Source: Streptomyces sp. NBC_01268
GTDB taxonomy: Bacteria; Actinomycetota; Actinomycetes; Streptomycetales; Streptomycetaceae
Length of the DNA stretch: 64,000 bases
Reading direction: 5' to 3'
NCBI RefSeq assembly: GCF_036240795.1
Contig: NZ_CP108454.1
Coordinates: 6,880,001-6,944,000 of the forward strand
The stretch's first letter is position 1. Every line of letters starts with the position of its first letter. A model generated the notes under the pieces. That model saw only the letters and a program-made list of their open reading frames with translations, did not search any database and had not been told where the DNA came from. A program made the translations under genes and the position numbers. Positions 24,250-31,574 of this stretch are shown here, piece by piece.

Positions 24250-25224
24250 TCAGCCCGCCGCGCGGGCCGCCATGCGCGCCTTGCGCGCCGCGAGCCGCTC
24301 GTCGAACTTGGCCGCCTCGCTGTCCAGGCCGTTCATGTAGAGGCCGAGCTCCTCCTGGGCCTGCAGGCCCTCCGGGCCGAGGCCGTCGATCTGGAGGACC
24401 TTGAGGAAGCGGAGCACCGGCTGCAGCACGTCGTCGTGGTGGATGCGCAGGTTGTAGATCTCGCCGATCGCCATCTGGGCGGCGGCCCGCTCGAAGCCGG
24501 GCATGCCGTGACCGGGCATCCGGAAGCCGACGACGACGTCCCGCACGGCCTGCATGGTGAGGTCGGGGGCGAGCTCGAAGGCCGCGCCCAGCAGGTTGCG
24601 GTAGAAGACCATGTGCAGGTTCTCGTCGAGCGCGATGCGGGCCAGCATCCGGTCGCAGACGGGGTCGCCGGACTGGTGGCCGGTGTTGCGGTGCGAGATG
24701 CGGGTGGCGAGCTCCTGGAAGGCCACGTACGCGACCGAGTGCAGCATCGAGTGGCGGTTGTCCGACTCGAAGCCCTCGCTCATGTGCGCCATGCGGAAGC
24801 GCTCCAGCTCGTCCGGGTCGACCGCCCGCGAGGCCAGCAGGTAGTCGCGCATCACGATGCCGTGCCGGCCCTCCTCCGCGGTCCAGCGGTGCACCCAGGT
24901 GCCCCAGGCGCCGTCGCGGCCGAAGAGGCTGGCGATCTCGTGGTGGTAGCTCGGGAGGTTGTCCTCGGTGAGCAGGTTGACCACGAGGGCGATCCGGCCG
25001 ATGTCGGTGACCTTGGACTGCGAGCGGTCCCAGGCCTCGCCGTCCTCGAAGAGGGCCGGGAAGTTCCGGGCGTCCGACCACGGCACGTAGTCGTGCGGCA
25101 TCCAGTCCTTGGTGACCTTCAGGTGCCGGTTGAGCTCCTTCTCCACGACCTCTTCCAGGGCGTACAGGAGCCGTGCGTCGGTCCACCCTGCGGAGCTGCC
25201 GAGGTGGGGAGAGGTGAGCGTCAC
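24250..25224 (-). CDS. Acyl-ACP desaturase, soluble diiron type
   Basis: This 324-aa cytoplasmic enzyme introduces a cis double bond into acyl-ACP using a diiron centre. All expected ligands are visible: E87 (LLTEDNL), E118 and H121 (AEEGRHG), E171 (FQELATR), E201 and H204 (DENLHM). Length is normal for the DesA family of actinobacteria. Electron donors are not encoded nearby. Its promoter contains repeated CGTAGGTTA elements, so expression is probably under a dedicated repressor, perhaps sensing acyl chains. The start is supported by an AGGAG site just upstream. Confidence 0.94.
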   Translation of the reverse strand: MTLTSPHLGSSAGWTDARLLYALEEVVEKELNRHLKVTKDWMPHDYVPWSDARNFPALFEDGEAWDRSQSKVTDIGRIALVVNLLTEDNLPSYHHEIASLFGRDGAWGTWVHRWTAEEGRHGIVMRDYLLASRAVDPDELERFRMAHMSEGFESDNRHSMLHSVAYVAFQELATRISHRNTGHQSGDPVCDRMLARIALDENLHMVFYRNLLGAAFELAPDLTMQAVRDVVVGFRMPGHGMPGFERAAAQMAIGEIYNLRIHHDDVLQPVLRFLKVLQIDGLGPEGLQAQEELGLYMNGLDSEAAKFDERLAARKARMAARAAG

Positions 25225-25261
25225 GGGAACTCCTGGGGACGGAGAGGGGGCAAACGGAACT

Positions 25262-25296
25262 ACCTACGGACTCGTAGGTTACGAGACCGTAGGTTA
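25262..25296. promoter_or_regulatory. Operator-like repeats upstream of the desaturase gene
   Basis: ACCTACG-GACT-CGTAGGT (25262-25279) is an exact 7-nt-arm inverted repeat. CGTAGGTTA then occurs as a direct repeat (25273-25281 and 25288-25296), and TACG-AGAC-CGTA (25280-25291) forms a second dyad. The cluster lies 38-72 nt upstream of the start codon. It looks like a site for cooperative binding of a TetR-type repressor. Confidence 0.6.
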
Positions 25297-25430
25297 AAGC
25301 CCCGATAAGGGGGTGGCCAAGCCCGTCCCGGAGGCGCCCGGTCACGTTCCGTCATGCCCGCAGCTCCCGCGGTCTGCGGGAGACCCAGGTCACGGGAGTC
25401 CGGGCCCGCAGCGGCCCCCCGCGCGGCTAC

Positions 25431-25649
25431 TCAGAGCAGATGATCGGCGGCGCCGGCCTTCACGGCCGAGATCAGCGCCCTCAGCGCCTCGACCGAATCG
25501 CTGACGTACGCGTCGGGGGCGAGGGTGGAGCCGATGTAGGCGCGGCCGGAGTCGTCGAGGCCGAAGCGGAAGCAGTTGGCGCCCTCGCTGCAGAAGGCTT
25601 CGCTCCAGGCGATCTCCCGGGCGGCGGCGGGGTGGTCGGTGACGTTCAT
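25431..25649 (-). CDS. DUF397-like protein of the second WhiJ-type module
   Basis: This 72-aa protein shows a relaxed DUF397 pattern: W-S-E-A-F-C-S-E-G-A-N-C-F-R (residues 15-28), then Y-I-G-S-T and a C-terminal AVKAGAADHLL. It starts 14 nt after the stop of the DUF5753 gene on the same strand. It is more divergent than the copy at 9166, mainly in the middle, but keeps the Cys spacing and place in the operon. Confidence 0.85.
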   Translation of the reverse strand: MNVTDHPAAAREIAWSEAFCSEGANCFRFGLDDSGRAYIGSTLAPDAYVSDSVEALRALISAVKAGAADHLL

Positions 25650-25662
25650 GGTGGAGGGTCCT

Positions 25663-26514
25663 TCAGAGGTCCTGGGCGAGGGCGCGGATGAAGTCGCGGG
25701 AGGCGGGCGGCGGCAGGGCCAGCCCGCTCAACCGCTCCAGCAGACCGCGATAGCGCCGCAGTTGCATGTCGGTGTCGAGAAGCATGGAGCCGTGGGAGGA
25801 GTCGAGCTGCACCGTGTCGAGCTGCGGCACCGGCGCGGACACACAGGTGAACGACTGACCCGCCCCGGGGAAACCCCCCGCCGCGAACGGGATGACCCGC
25901 ACGGAGATCGTGTCCCGCTCCGAGCGCTCCAGGATGTACTCCAGCTGCGCCCTGGCGACCTTCGGGCCGCCGAACTGCATGCGCAGCGCGGCCTCGTGGA
26001 TCACCGCCCCGTACAGCGTCGGCCGGTCCCGGTCGAGCACTTCCTGGCGGCGCAGCCGCAGGTTCACCCGGGCCTCCAGGTCGGGCCCGGGCAGCGGCGG
26101 GTCGGCGGTGTCGAAGACGGCCCGGGCGTGCTCCTCGGTCTGCAGCAGGCCGGGCAGGTGCGTCGTGACGGCGGTGTGCAACTCCGAGGCGTGGAACTCC
26201 AGTTCGGCGATGTCGATCAGCGCCGGTGGCAGCAGCCCCCGGTGCTGCTCCCACCAGCCGCGGTCGCGTTCCTGGGCCATGGCGGCGAGCAGGTCGATGA
26301 GGGGGGTGTCCGGGCAGCCGTAGTTGAAGGCGAGCGTGCGCACCCGCTCGGCGCTGATGCCGAAGCGCCCCGACTCGATGTTGGGGATGCGGGTGCGGTC
26401 GACGCCCAGCAGGGCGGCGGCCTGCTGGACCGACATGCCCGACTGCTCGCGAAGTTTGCGCAGCTCGTGTCCGAGTCGCTGCTGGCGCGCGGTCGGGGTG
26501 CTCCTGGGCGGCAC
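25663..26514 (-). CDS. XRE-family HTH protein with DUF5753, second copy
   Basis: This 283-aa DNA-binding protein has an XRE domain (LGHELRKLREQSGMSVQQAA through IPNIESGRFGISAE). DUF5753 follows, with WWEQHRGLLPPALIDIAELEF, LPGLLQTEEHARAV, and the R-x-x-RQ segment (LRLRRQEVLDRD). GTG 26514 follows a GGGGGAGA ribosome site; the in-frame ATG at 26607 lies between the two divergent operator-like repeats and is rejected. It is paralogous in layout to 8302-9165 and again faces an ATP-binding gene. Confidence 0.9.
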   Translation of the reverse strand: MPPRSTPTARQQRLGHELRKLREQSGMSVQQAAALLGVDRTRIPNIESGRFGISAERVRTLAFNYGCPDTPLIDLLAAMAQERDRGWWEQHRGLLPPALIDIAELEFHASELHTAVTTHLPGLLQTEEHARAVFDTADPPLPGPDLEARVNLRLRRQEVLDRDRPTLYGAVIHEAALRMQFGGPKVARAQLEYILERSERDTISVRVIPFAAGGFPGAGQSFTCVSAPVPQLDTVQLDSSHGSMLLDTDMQLRRYRGLLERLSGLALPPPASRDFIRALAQDL

Positions 26515-26587
26515 GCTCGTTCTCCCCCTTCGGTTCCGGGCTCGCGGGTCCGGAGAATACGGCCCGTTCCGGCATAAGTACGAGTAT

Positions 26588-26601
26588 CTACTGCCAAGTA
26601 G
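26588..26601. promoter_or_regulatory. Inverted repeat CTACT-GCCA-AGTAG
   Basis: Exact 5-nt arms lie in the divergent region between the HTH and ATP-binding genes, 74 nt upstream of the HTH start. It is probably an operator of the module. Confidence 0.45.
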
Positions 26602-26623
26602 TAGCACCGTGCTCCGGATCTAG

Positions 26624-26638
26624 GCTACGGTCGGTAGC
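26624..26638. promoter_or_regulatory. Inverted repeat GCTAC-GGTCG-GTAGC
   Basis: Exact 5-nt arms with a 5-nt spacer, 22 nt to the right of the other repeat and sharing its CTAC/GTAG arms. The two may bind the same protein. Confidence 0.45.
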
Positions 26639-26711
26639 GCAAGTCTCACACGGGGCAATCGTGTTCGACGTGTGAGCACCCCCACACGCACAGGAAATGT
26701 GAGCAAAACCG

Positions 26712-27173
26712 ATGAAGGGCGCACTGCGTTGCCTCCCGTCCGCCGTCGCGGCCGGCCCCATACCCCCCGCCACGGAGAACCTCAGCTACTCGATGCTCCT
26801 CCCCGGGGGCGCCTACTGCGCGGGACTGGCCCGCGACTCCATCCGCACCCTGGTCGACCGCCACGGCCTCGCCGAACTCACCGAGACCGCGGTCCTCGCC
26901 GCCTCCGAACTCGTCTCCGCCGCGTACCGCTTCACCCCGGACCGCGAGATGGTCCTGCGGGTGCGCTGGCAGTTCGACGCGCTGCGGATCGTCCTCTACG
27001 ACCAGCACCCGGCCCACCCCGCACCGGACGAGGCCGACGCGTGCCGCGAGCGCCGCAGCCGCAGCATGTGGCTGCTGACCGCGGCGGTCGAGGCGCACGG
27101 CGGGGACTGGGGGCTCGCCCCCGTCCTGACACCGGGCGGCGGCACCAAGTCCTGGGCGTTACTCCACCGTTAG
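26712..27173 (+). CDS. Degenerate AbaA-like ATP-binding protein with a TTA codon
   Basis: This 153-aa protein has the GHKL/anti-sigma fold of AbaA-like proteins. Its N-box reads AASELVSAAYRF, where the Mg-ATP asparagine of SELVTNA is Ser or Ala, and the G1 region is weak (LYDQHPAH). ATP binding may be lost. Codon 150 is TTA (27159-27161), the rare leucine codon read by the bldA tRNA in Streptomyces. The same three bases are the TAA stop of the convergent ABC-F gene, with a 15-bp overlap. It faces the DUF5753 HTH gene, mirroring the first module. ATG 26712 is the first start after the operator repeats. Confidence 0.8.
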   Translation: MKGALRCLPSAVAAGPIPPATENLSYSMLLPGGAYCAGLARDSIRTLVDRHGLAELTETAVLAASELVSAAYRFTPDREMVLRVRWQFDALRIVLYDQHPAHPAPDEADACRERRSRSMWLLTAAVEAHGGDWGLAPVLTPGGGTKSWALLHR

Positions 27174-28802
27174 CAGCCCCGCCCGCACGGCCTCGGCCGT
27201 CGTGGGCCGCAGCGCGCCGTCGAGCTCCAGCCACCGGGTGATCCCCAGCGACTCCAGGAACGGCACGTCGTGACTCACCACGACCAGCGCCCCCTCGTAC
27301 GCTTCGAGCGCGGCCGTCAGGCTCCGTACCGACGCCAGGTCCAGATTGTTGGTCGGCTCGTCGAGCAGCAGCAGCTGCGGTGCCGGCTCGGCCAGCAGCA
27401 GCGCCGCCAGCGTCGCGCGGAACCGCTCGCCCCCCGACAGCGTTCCCACCGGCCGATCGGCCCGGGCACCCCGGAAGAGGAACCGGGCCAGCCGCGCCCT
27501 GATCGCGTGGGGCGTCGCGCCGGGCGCCAGCCGGGCCACGTTCTCCACCACGCTCAGTTCGTCGTCCAGCACATCGAGCCGCTGCGGAAGGAAGCGCAGC
27601 GGGACCCGCGCCACCGCCTCGCCCGCGACCGGATCGAGCCCGCCCGCGAGCGTCCGCAGCAGTGTCGTCTTGCCGGCCCCGTTCCGGCCGACCAGCGCCA
27701 CCCGCTCCGGACCCCGCAGCTCGAACTCCCCGGCGACCCGTGCCCCGTACCGCAGCTCCAGGTCGTGCAGCAGCAGCACCTCCCGGCCCGGCGGGACCTT
27801 CGTGTACGGCAGCTCGATCCGGATCTCGTCGTCGTCCCGCACCGCCTCCACCGCCGCGTCCAGCCGCGAACGCGCCTCGGCGAGCCGGTCCGCGTGCAGC
27901 CGGCGGTGCTTGCCCGCCGACACCTCGGCCTGCCCCTTGCGGGTGTTCGCCACGACCTTCGGCACCACCTTGTTCTCCGCACTCTTCTGCGCGTAACGCC
28001 TGCGCCGGGCCAACTTGGAACGGGCGTCCGTCAGTTCCCGCTTCTGGCGCTGGACGTCGGCCTCGGCGACCCGCACCATGCGCTCGGCCGCCTCCTGTTC
28101 GGCGGCGAGCGTCGCCTGGTAGTCGGACCAGGCGCCGCCGTACCAGGCGACCTCGCCGTCCCGCAGGTCGGCGATCTGGTCCACCCGCTCCAGGAGTTCG
28201 CGGTCGTGGCTGACCACGATCAGCACTCCGGGCCAGGCGTCCACCGCCTCGTGCAGCCTGCGGCGGGCGAACAGGTCCAGGTTGTTGGTCGGCTCGTCGA
28301 GCAGCAGCACGTCCGGCCCGGCGAGCAGCAGCGCGGCCAGCCGGAGCAGGACCGACTCGCCGCCCGAGACCTCGCCGATCGTGCGGTCGAGCCCGACGTG
28401 CCCGAGACCGAGCCGGTCGAGCACGGCCCGGGCCCGCTCCTCGACGTCCCAGTCCTCGCCCACGGCCGCGAAGTGCTCGGCGGCCGTGTCGCCCGCCTCG
28501 ATGGCGTGCAGCGCGGCCCGGGCGCGGTCGATTCCGAGGGCCCGGTCGACCCGCAGCCCGGTGTCGAGCACCAGGTCCTGCGGGAGGTACCCGATCTCGC
28601 CCGCGACGTGGACGGTGCCGGAGGCCGGGGCGAGCTCGCCGGCGATCAGCTTGAGCAGGGTGGACTTCCCCGAACCGTTCAGCCCGACCAGGCCGGTCCG
28701 GCCGGCCCCCACGGCGAGCCGGAAGTCGTCGAGGACCCGGGTCCCGTCGGGCCAGGAGAAGGAGAGGGACGTGCAGGTGACGAAGGTGGGGCGGGGCGCC
28801 AT
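27159..28802 (-). CDS. ABC-F family ATPase, antibiotic-resistance type
   Basis: This 547-aa cytoplasmic protein has two ABC domains and no membrane part. Walker A motifs are GLNGSGKST and GRNGAGKTT, signatures are VSGGE and LSGGE, and each Walker B ends LLLDEPTNNLD. A long charged interdomain linker (RRRRYAQKSAENKVV region) matches ABC-F proteins that act on ribosomes and can protect them from antibiotics. ATG 28802 gives a normal N-terminus. The upstream region has a promoter about 200 nt away, leaving a long leader as in attenuated ABC-F genes. Which drug, if any, is unknown. Confidence 0.92.
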   Translation of the reverse strand: MAPRPTFVTCTSLSFSWPDGTRVLDDFRLAVGAGRTGLVGLNGSGKSTLLKLIAGELAPASGTVHVAGEIGYLPQDLVLDTGLRVDRALGIDRARAALHAIEAGDTAAEHFAAVGEDWDVEERARAVLDRLGLGHVGLDRTIGEVSGGESVLLRLAALLLAGPDVLLLDEPTNNLDLFARRRLHEAVDAWPGVLIVVSHDRELLERVDQIADLRDGEVAWYGGAWSDYQATLAAEQEAAERMVRVAEADVQRQKRELTDARSKLARRRRYAQKSAENKVVPKVVANTRKGQAEVSAGKHRRLHADRLAEARSRLDAAVEAVRDDDEIRIELPYTKVPPGREVLLLHDLELRYGARVAGEFELRGPERVALVGRNGAGKTTLLRTLAGGLDPVAGEAVARVPLRFLPQRLDVLDDELSVVENVARLAPGATPHAIRARLARFLFRGARADRPVGTLSGGERFRATLAALLLAEPAPQLLLLDEPTNNLDLASVRSLTAALEAYEGALVVVSHDVPFLESLGITRWLELDGALRPTTAEAVRAGLLTVE

Positions 28803-29008
28803 GAGAGCCTCCCGGTGGCAGGGGCGTGGATGAGGACGACGCGGGAGACACCGGGGCGCGGGCGGGAAGAAGAGAGCGGAGCAGCGCTCGTACGCCGAGG
28901 TCGAGGACGGCACACGCGGCGGCGGGGCGGCACGCGCGGCACGGTGTCTCGCAACCTCAGACGAGCAACGGCCTTCTCCGATCGGGCGACAAACAGGGCC
29001 AGGTCAGG

Positions 29009-29038
29009 ACGGTACGCAGCGGGCGGAGGGGACCGCAA
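29009..29038 (-). promoter_or_regulatory. Promoter of the ABC-F gene, TTGCGG-18-TACCGT
   Basis: On the minus strand -35 TTGCGG (29033-29038), 18 nt, then -10 TACCGT (29009-29014). AT-rich TAATTCGA sits directly upstream of the -35 box, as at WhiB7/WblC-dependent promoters. The leader to the ATG at 28802 is about 200 nt. Confidence 0.5.
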
Positions 29039-29057
29039 TCGAATTACGGGGCACGCC

Positions 29058-29474
29058 TCACGGGCGCTCCTCCAGGAGCTGGGCGAGGTTCCCGTCCCAG
29101 TCGAGGTACTGGTGCTCACGCCCCCGCGGCACCAGGACCTGTGAGGCCTTCAGGAAGCGGCGCAGCTCGGACGTGCGCAGGTGCACCATGGCGACGCCCT
29201 CGGGCGCGTGGAACTCCACCACCGTCCGGTCGTAGCCGTACGGGCGCAGCCGCACGTCCCCGAGGCCCGCGGGCTCGTCGACCCCCTGCGCGAGCAGCTC
29301 GCGCGCGAAGGCCCAGGACACCTCGACGCCCTCCAGGGTCGCGGGCGGCGGGAAGGCCATGCGGACCGCGAACGGGTCCTCGCGGTCGTAACGGAGCGTG
29401 GCGGACACGGTCTCCATCCGTGGGACGGACGCGACCAGCCGGGCCTGCACGGCCTGCTCGATGACGGTGGACAA
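29058..29474 (-). CDS. SsgA-like protein (SALP), sporulation/cell division regulator
   Basis: This 138-aa protein belongs to the actinomycete-specific SsgA family, which controls septum placement and spore-wall processes. Recognisable parts are VSATLRYDREDPFAVRMAFP, VSWAFARELL, RPYGYDRTVVEFHAPEGVA and the C-terminal FLKASQVLVPRGREHQYLDWD. Length is normal. The subtype (SsgB to SsgG) cannot be set by eye. It starts with MSTVIEQ and lies alone, sharing the intergenic region before the ABC-F promoter. Confidence 0.93.
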   Translation of the reverse strand: MSTVIEQAVQARLVASVPRMETVSATLRYDREDPFAVRMAFPPPATLEGVEVSWAFARELLAQGVDEPAGLGDVRLRPYGYDRTVVEFHAPEGVAMVHLRTSELRRFLKASQVLVPRGREHQYLDWDGNLAQLLEERP

Positions 29475-29612
29475 GGCCAGCCTCCTGTTGCGCGGCTACG
29501 TTCTCCTGGTCTCCCTGACACAAGAAGAGACGAACCGGGCGGCCGGATCGTGCACTGTGGGGGTACGTGAGCTGTGTCACCGCAGCGCCCGGACCCTCTC
29601 CAAGGCCCGGGA

Positions 29613-30074
29613 CTACGGCTTCTGCGCCTGCTCGAAGGGCTCGAACTCGCCGCCCGCGCACGGACCGGAGTGATCGCAGTACGGCTGGTTGCCGGAGGCG
29701 CCGCAGCCGCACAGCACCGCCCGGGTCTCGTGCCGCCCGCCCTGCTCGTCGCGGACGAGGAGGTCGCCGCGGACCACCAGCCGGCCGTCCGGCATGCGCC
29801 GCACGGTGGTGGGGACGTCCCCGGCCTCGGCGGAGGCGTCGGCCGGGCGGTACTGGAGCGCCCCGGACGGGCAGCGCCGGACGACCTCGGCGACCAGGTC
29901 GGCGGCGGCCTGCTCGGGCTGCACCCAGGGACGCTTGGCCAGGTCGAACACGCTCGGCAGGCCGCGGAGGCACTCGGCCGCGTGCAGGCAGCGGCGCGGT
30001 TCGTACGTGACGGTGATGCCCTCGCCGTTGTACTCCTTGATCCTCGGCTCTTCCTCGGCCGTGGGTTCGGTCAT
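29613..30074 (-). CDS. Fusion of a ferredoxin-like and a CDGSH iron-sulfur domain
   Basis: This 153-aa protein joins two iron-sulfur modules. The N-terminal Fer4_19-type domain (residues about 12-78) has Cys in RRCLHAAECLRGL and VRRCPSGALQY. The C-terminal CDGSH domain reads LCGCGASGNQPYCDHSG, matching C-x-C-x2-S-x3-P-x-C-x2-H that holds a [2Fe-2S] cluster with one His ligand. It is probably cytoplasmic and redox or iron related; no partner enzyme is adjacent. ATG 30074 lies 6 nt after a TAGGCT box and appears leaderless. Confidence 0.9.
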   Translation of the reverse strand: MTEPTAEEEPRIKEYNGEGITVTYEPRRCLHAAECLRGLPSVFDLAKRPWVQPEQAAADLVAEVVRRCPSGALQYRPADASAEAGDVPTTVRRMPDGRLVVRGDLLVRDEQGGRHETRAVLCGCGASGNQPYCDHSGPCAGGEFEPFEQAQKP

Positions 30075-30080
30075 ATGCCC

Positions 30081-30086
30081 AGCCTA
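30081..30086 (-). promoter_or_regulatory. -10 box TAGGCT, leaderless start of the CDGSH gene
   Basis: On the minus strand TAGGCT, 6 nt, then ATG at 30074. Confidence 0.5.
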
Positions 30087-30134
30087 GGAAGGGGCGGCGG
30101 GGTACGCACCCTGGACGGGATCTTCGGGGTGGGC

Positions 30135-30140
30135 TAGCTT
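30135..30140 (+). promoter_or_regulatory. -10 box TAGCTT, leaderless start of the BNR-repeat gene
   Basis: TAGCTT, 8 nt, then ATG at 30149. It is divergent from the CDGSH promoter 48 nt away. Confidence 0.4.
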
Positions 30141-30148
30141 CCGGCGCC

Positions 30149-31225
30149 ATGACGTCCATGGGGAACACGAGACGAATGACGGCCGTGGGACTGGCGGGGG
30201 CGGCCCTGGCCATGGCCCTGGGGGCCCCGGCGCAGGCCGCGCCCGGCCACGAGCCCGCCGGGTGGCGGCTCACCCGGACCGACAGCGACGCCCGCTTCCG
30301 CGGCCTCGCGGCGGTGGACCGGGCCACCGCCTGGGCGGCCGGCTCCCAGGGCACGGTGCTGCGCACCACCGACGGGGGCAGGAGCTGGCGGAACGTCTCC
30401 CCGCCGGGGGCGGCGGAGCTGGAGTTCCGCGACGTGGAGGCCTTCGACGCCCGCCGGGCCGTGGTCCTCGCCATCGGCGAGGGGGAGGCGTCCCGGGTGC
30501 TGCGCACCGAGGACGGCGGGGCGACCTGGACCGAGTCCTTCCGCAACACCGACCCGCGGGCCTTCTACGACTGCATGACCTTCTTCGACCGGCGGCACGG
30601 CCTCGCGATGAGCGACCCGGTCGACGGCAGGTACCGCATCCTGTCCACCGGCGACGGCGGCCGGTCCTGGCAGGTCCTGCCGAGCGAGGGCATGCCCGCC
30701 GCGCTGCCGGGCGAGGCCGGGTTCGCCGCCAGCGGCCAGTGCCTGGTCTCCGCGGGGCCGAAGGACGTGTGGCTCGCGACCGGCGGCGGCGCCACCGGCA
30801 GGGTCCTGCACTCCGCGGACCGCGGGATGTCCTGGACCGCCACGGACACCGCCATCCCCGCCGGGGAGGGCGCCAAGGGCGTCTTCGGCCTCGCCTTCCG
30901 CGACCGCGCCCACGGCATCGCCGTCGGCGGCGACTACCGCAAGGACCAGCCCTCGCCCCATGCCGCCGCCGTGACCGGCGACGCGGGGCGCACATGGACG
31001 GCGTCCGCCACCCCGCCGCCCGCCTACCGCTCGGGCGTCGCCTGGCTCCCGCACCGCAAGGCCGCCGCCCTCGCGGTCGGCCCCACCGGCACGGACCTCA
31101 CCACGGACGGCGGCCGCACCTGGCGCACGGTCGACACCGGCTCGTACGACACGGTCGCCTGCGCCGCCGACGGCGCCTGCTGGGCCTCGGGGGAGAAGGG
31201 CAGGATCGCCCGCCTCGCACGCTAG
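30149..31225 (+). CDS. Secreted BNR/YCF48-like beta-propeller protein
   Basis: This 358-aa exported protein has a signal peptide (residues 1-30, cut after AQA). Repeated BNR-type motifs with the S/T-x-D-x-G-x-x-W core follow: TTDGGRSWRN, TEDGGATWTE, STGDGGRSWQ, SADRGMSWT, GDAGRTWTA and TTDGGRTWR. They indicate a six- to seven-bladed propeller, like YCF48 or sialidase-type exoproteins. No catalytic residues of sialidases can be assigned. It overlaps the convergent YciI gene by 4 nt. Function is unknown; surface or extracellular binding is plausible. Confidence 0.88.
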   Translation: MTSMGNTRRMTAVGLAGAALAMALGAPAQAAPGHEPAGWRLTRTDSDARFRGLAAVDRATAWAAGSQGTVLRTTDGGRSWRNVSPPGAAELEFRDVEAFDARRAVVLAIGEGEASRVLRTEDGGATWTESFRNTDPRAFYDCMTFFDRRHGLAMSDPVDGRYRILSTGDGGRSWQVLPSEGMPAALPGEAGFAASGQCLVSAGPKDVWLATGGGATGRVLHSADRGMSWTATDTAIPAGEGAKGVFGLAFRDRAHGIAVGGDYRKDQPSPHAAAVTGDAGRTWTASATPPPAYRSGVAWLPHRKAAALAVGPTGTDLTTDGGRTWRTVDTGSYDTVACAADGACWASGEKGRIARLAR

Positions 31226-31521
31226 GCCGGCAACTCCTCGCGGTACGACGCCAGTCCGGCGACCGTCTTGGTCGCGTAGAACTCGGTGATCCGGTACGCG
31301 CAGACGCCCCCGATCGTGAACGGGTCGGCCGCCGCGATCTTCTCGATCTCCGCGCGGTCGACCCCGGCGGCCAGGATCACCCCGCCGTCACGGGGGTTCT
31401 TCCGGCCGGACGCGAGGAAGACCCCGGCGGCGTACTGCACGTCGAGCCACTCGATGTGCGCGTCGAGGAGCGCGTCGACCTGCTCGACGGGCGCGGTGTA
31501 GGAGAGTTCCAGTACGAACAT
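31222..31521 (-). CDS. YciI family protein
   Basis: This 99-aa protein has the ferredoxin-like YciI/YCII fold. Conserved parts are the N-terminal strand FVLELSYTAP, the family His in LLDAHIEWL (residue 22), and the Asp in AADPFTIGGV. The middle segment reads GRKNPRDGGVIL. Members are small enzymes or regulators of uncertain role. The gene appears leaderless (TAGCCT box 7 nt upstream), with its promoter back to back with that of endonuclease V. Confidence 0.92.
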   Translation of the reverse strand: MFVLELSYTAPVEQVDALLDAHIEWLDVQYAAGVFLASGRKNPRDGGVILAAGVDRAEIEKIAAADPFTIGGVCAYRITEFYATKTVAGLASYREELPA

Positions 31522-31528
31522 GGGTGCC

Positions 31529-31534
31529 AGGCTA
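31529..31534 (-). promoter_or_regulatory. -10 box TAGCCT, leaderless start of the YciI gene
   Basis: On the minus strand TAGCCT, 7 nt, then ATG at 31521. Confidence 0.45.
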
Positions 31535-31560
31535 CGCGCCCGCCCCCCACCGGCCGGCCG

Positions 31561-31566
31561 TAGGGT
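31561..31566 (+). promoter_or_regulatory. -10 box TAGGGT, leaderless start of the endonuclease V gene
   Basis: TAGGGT, 8 nt, then ATG at 31575. Only 26 nt separate it from the YciI -10 box, so each polymerase footprint covers the other promoter. Confidence 0.45.
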
Positions 31567-31574
31567 GCCGACTC

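Noticed and set aside
28920..28990. Macrolide-type leader peptide containing Arg-Leu-Arg before the ABC-F gene
   Set aside because: No ATG, GTG or TTG start with a ribosome site precedes the motif in that frame, so I do not annotate a peptide.
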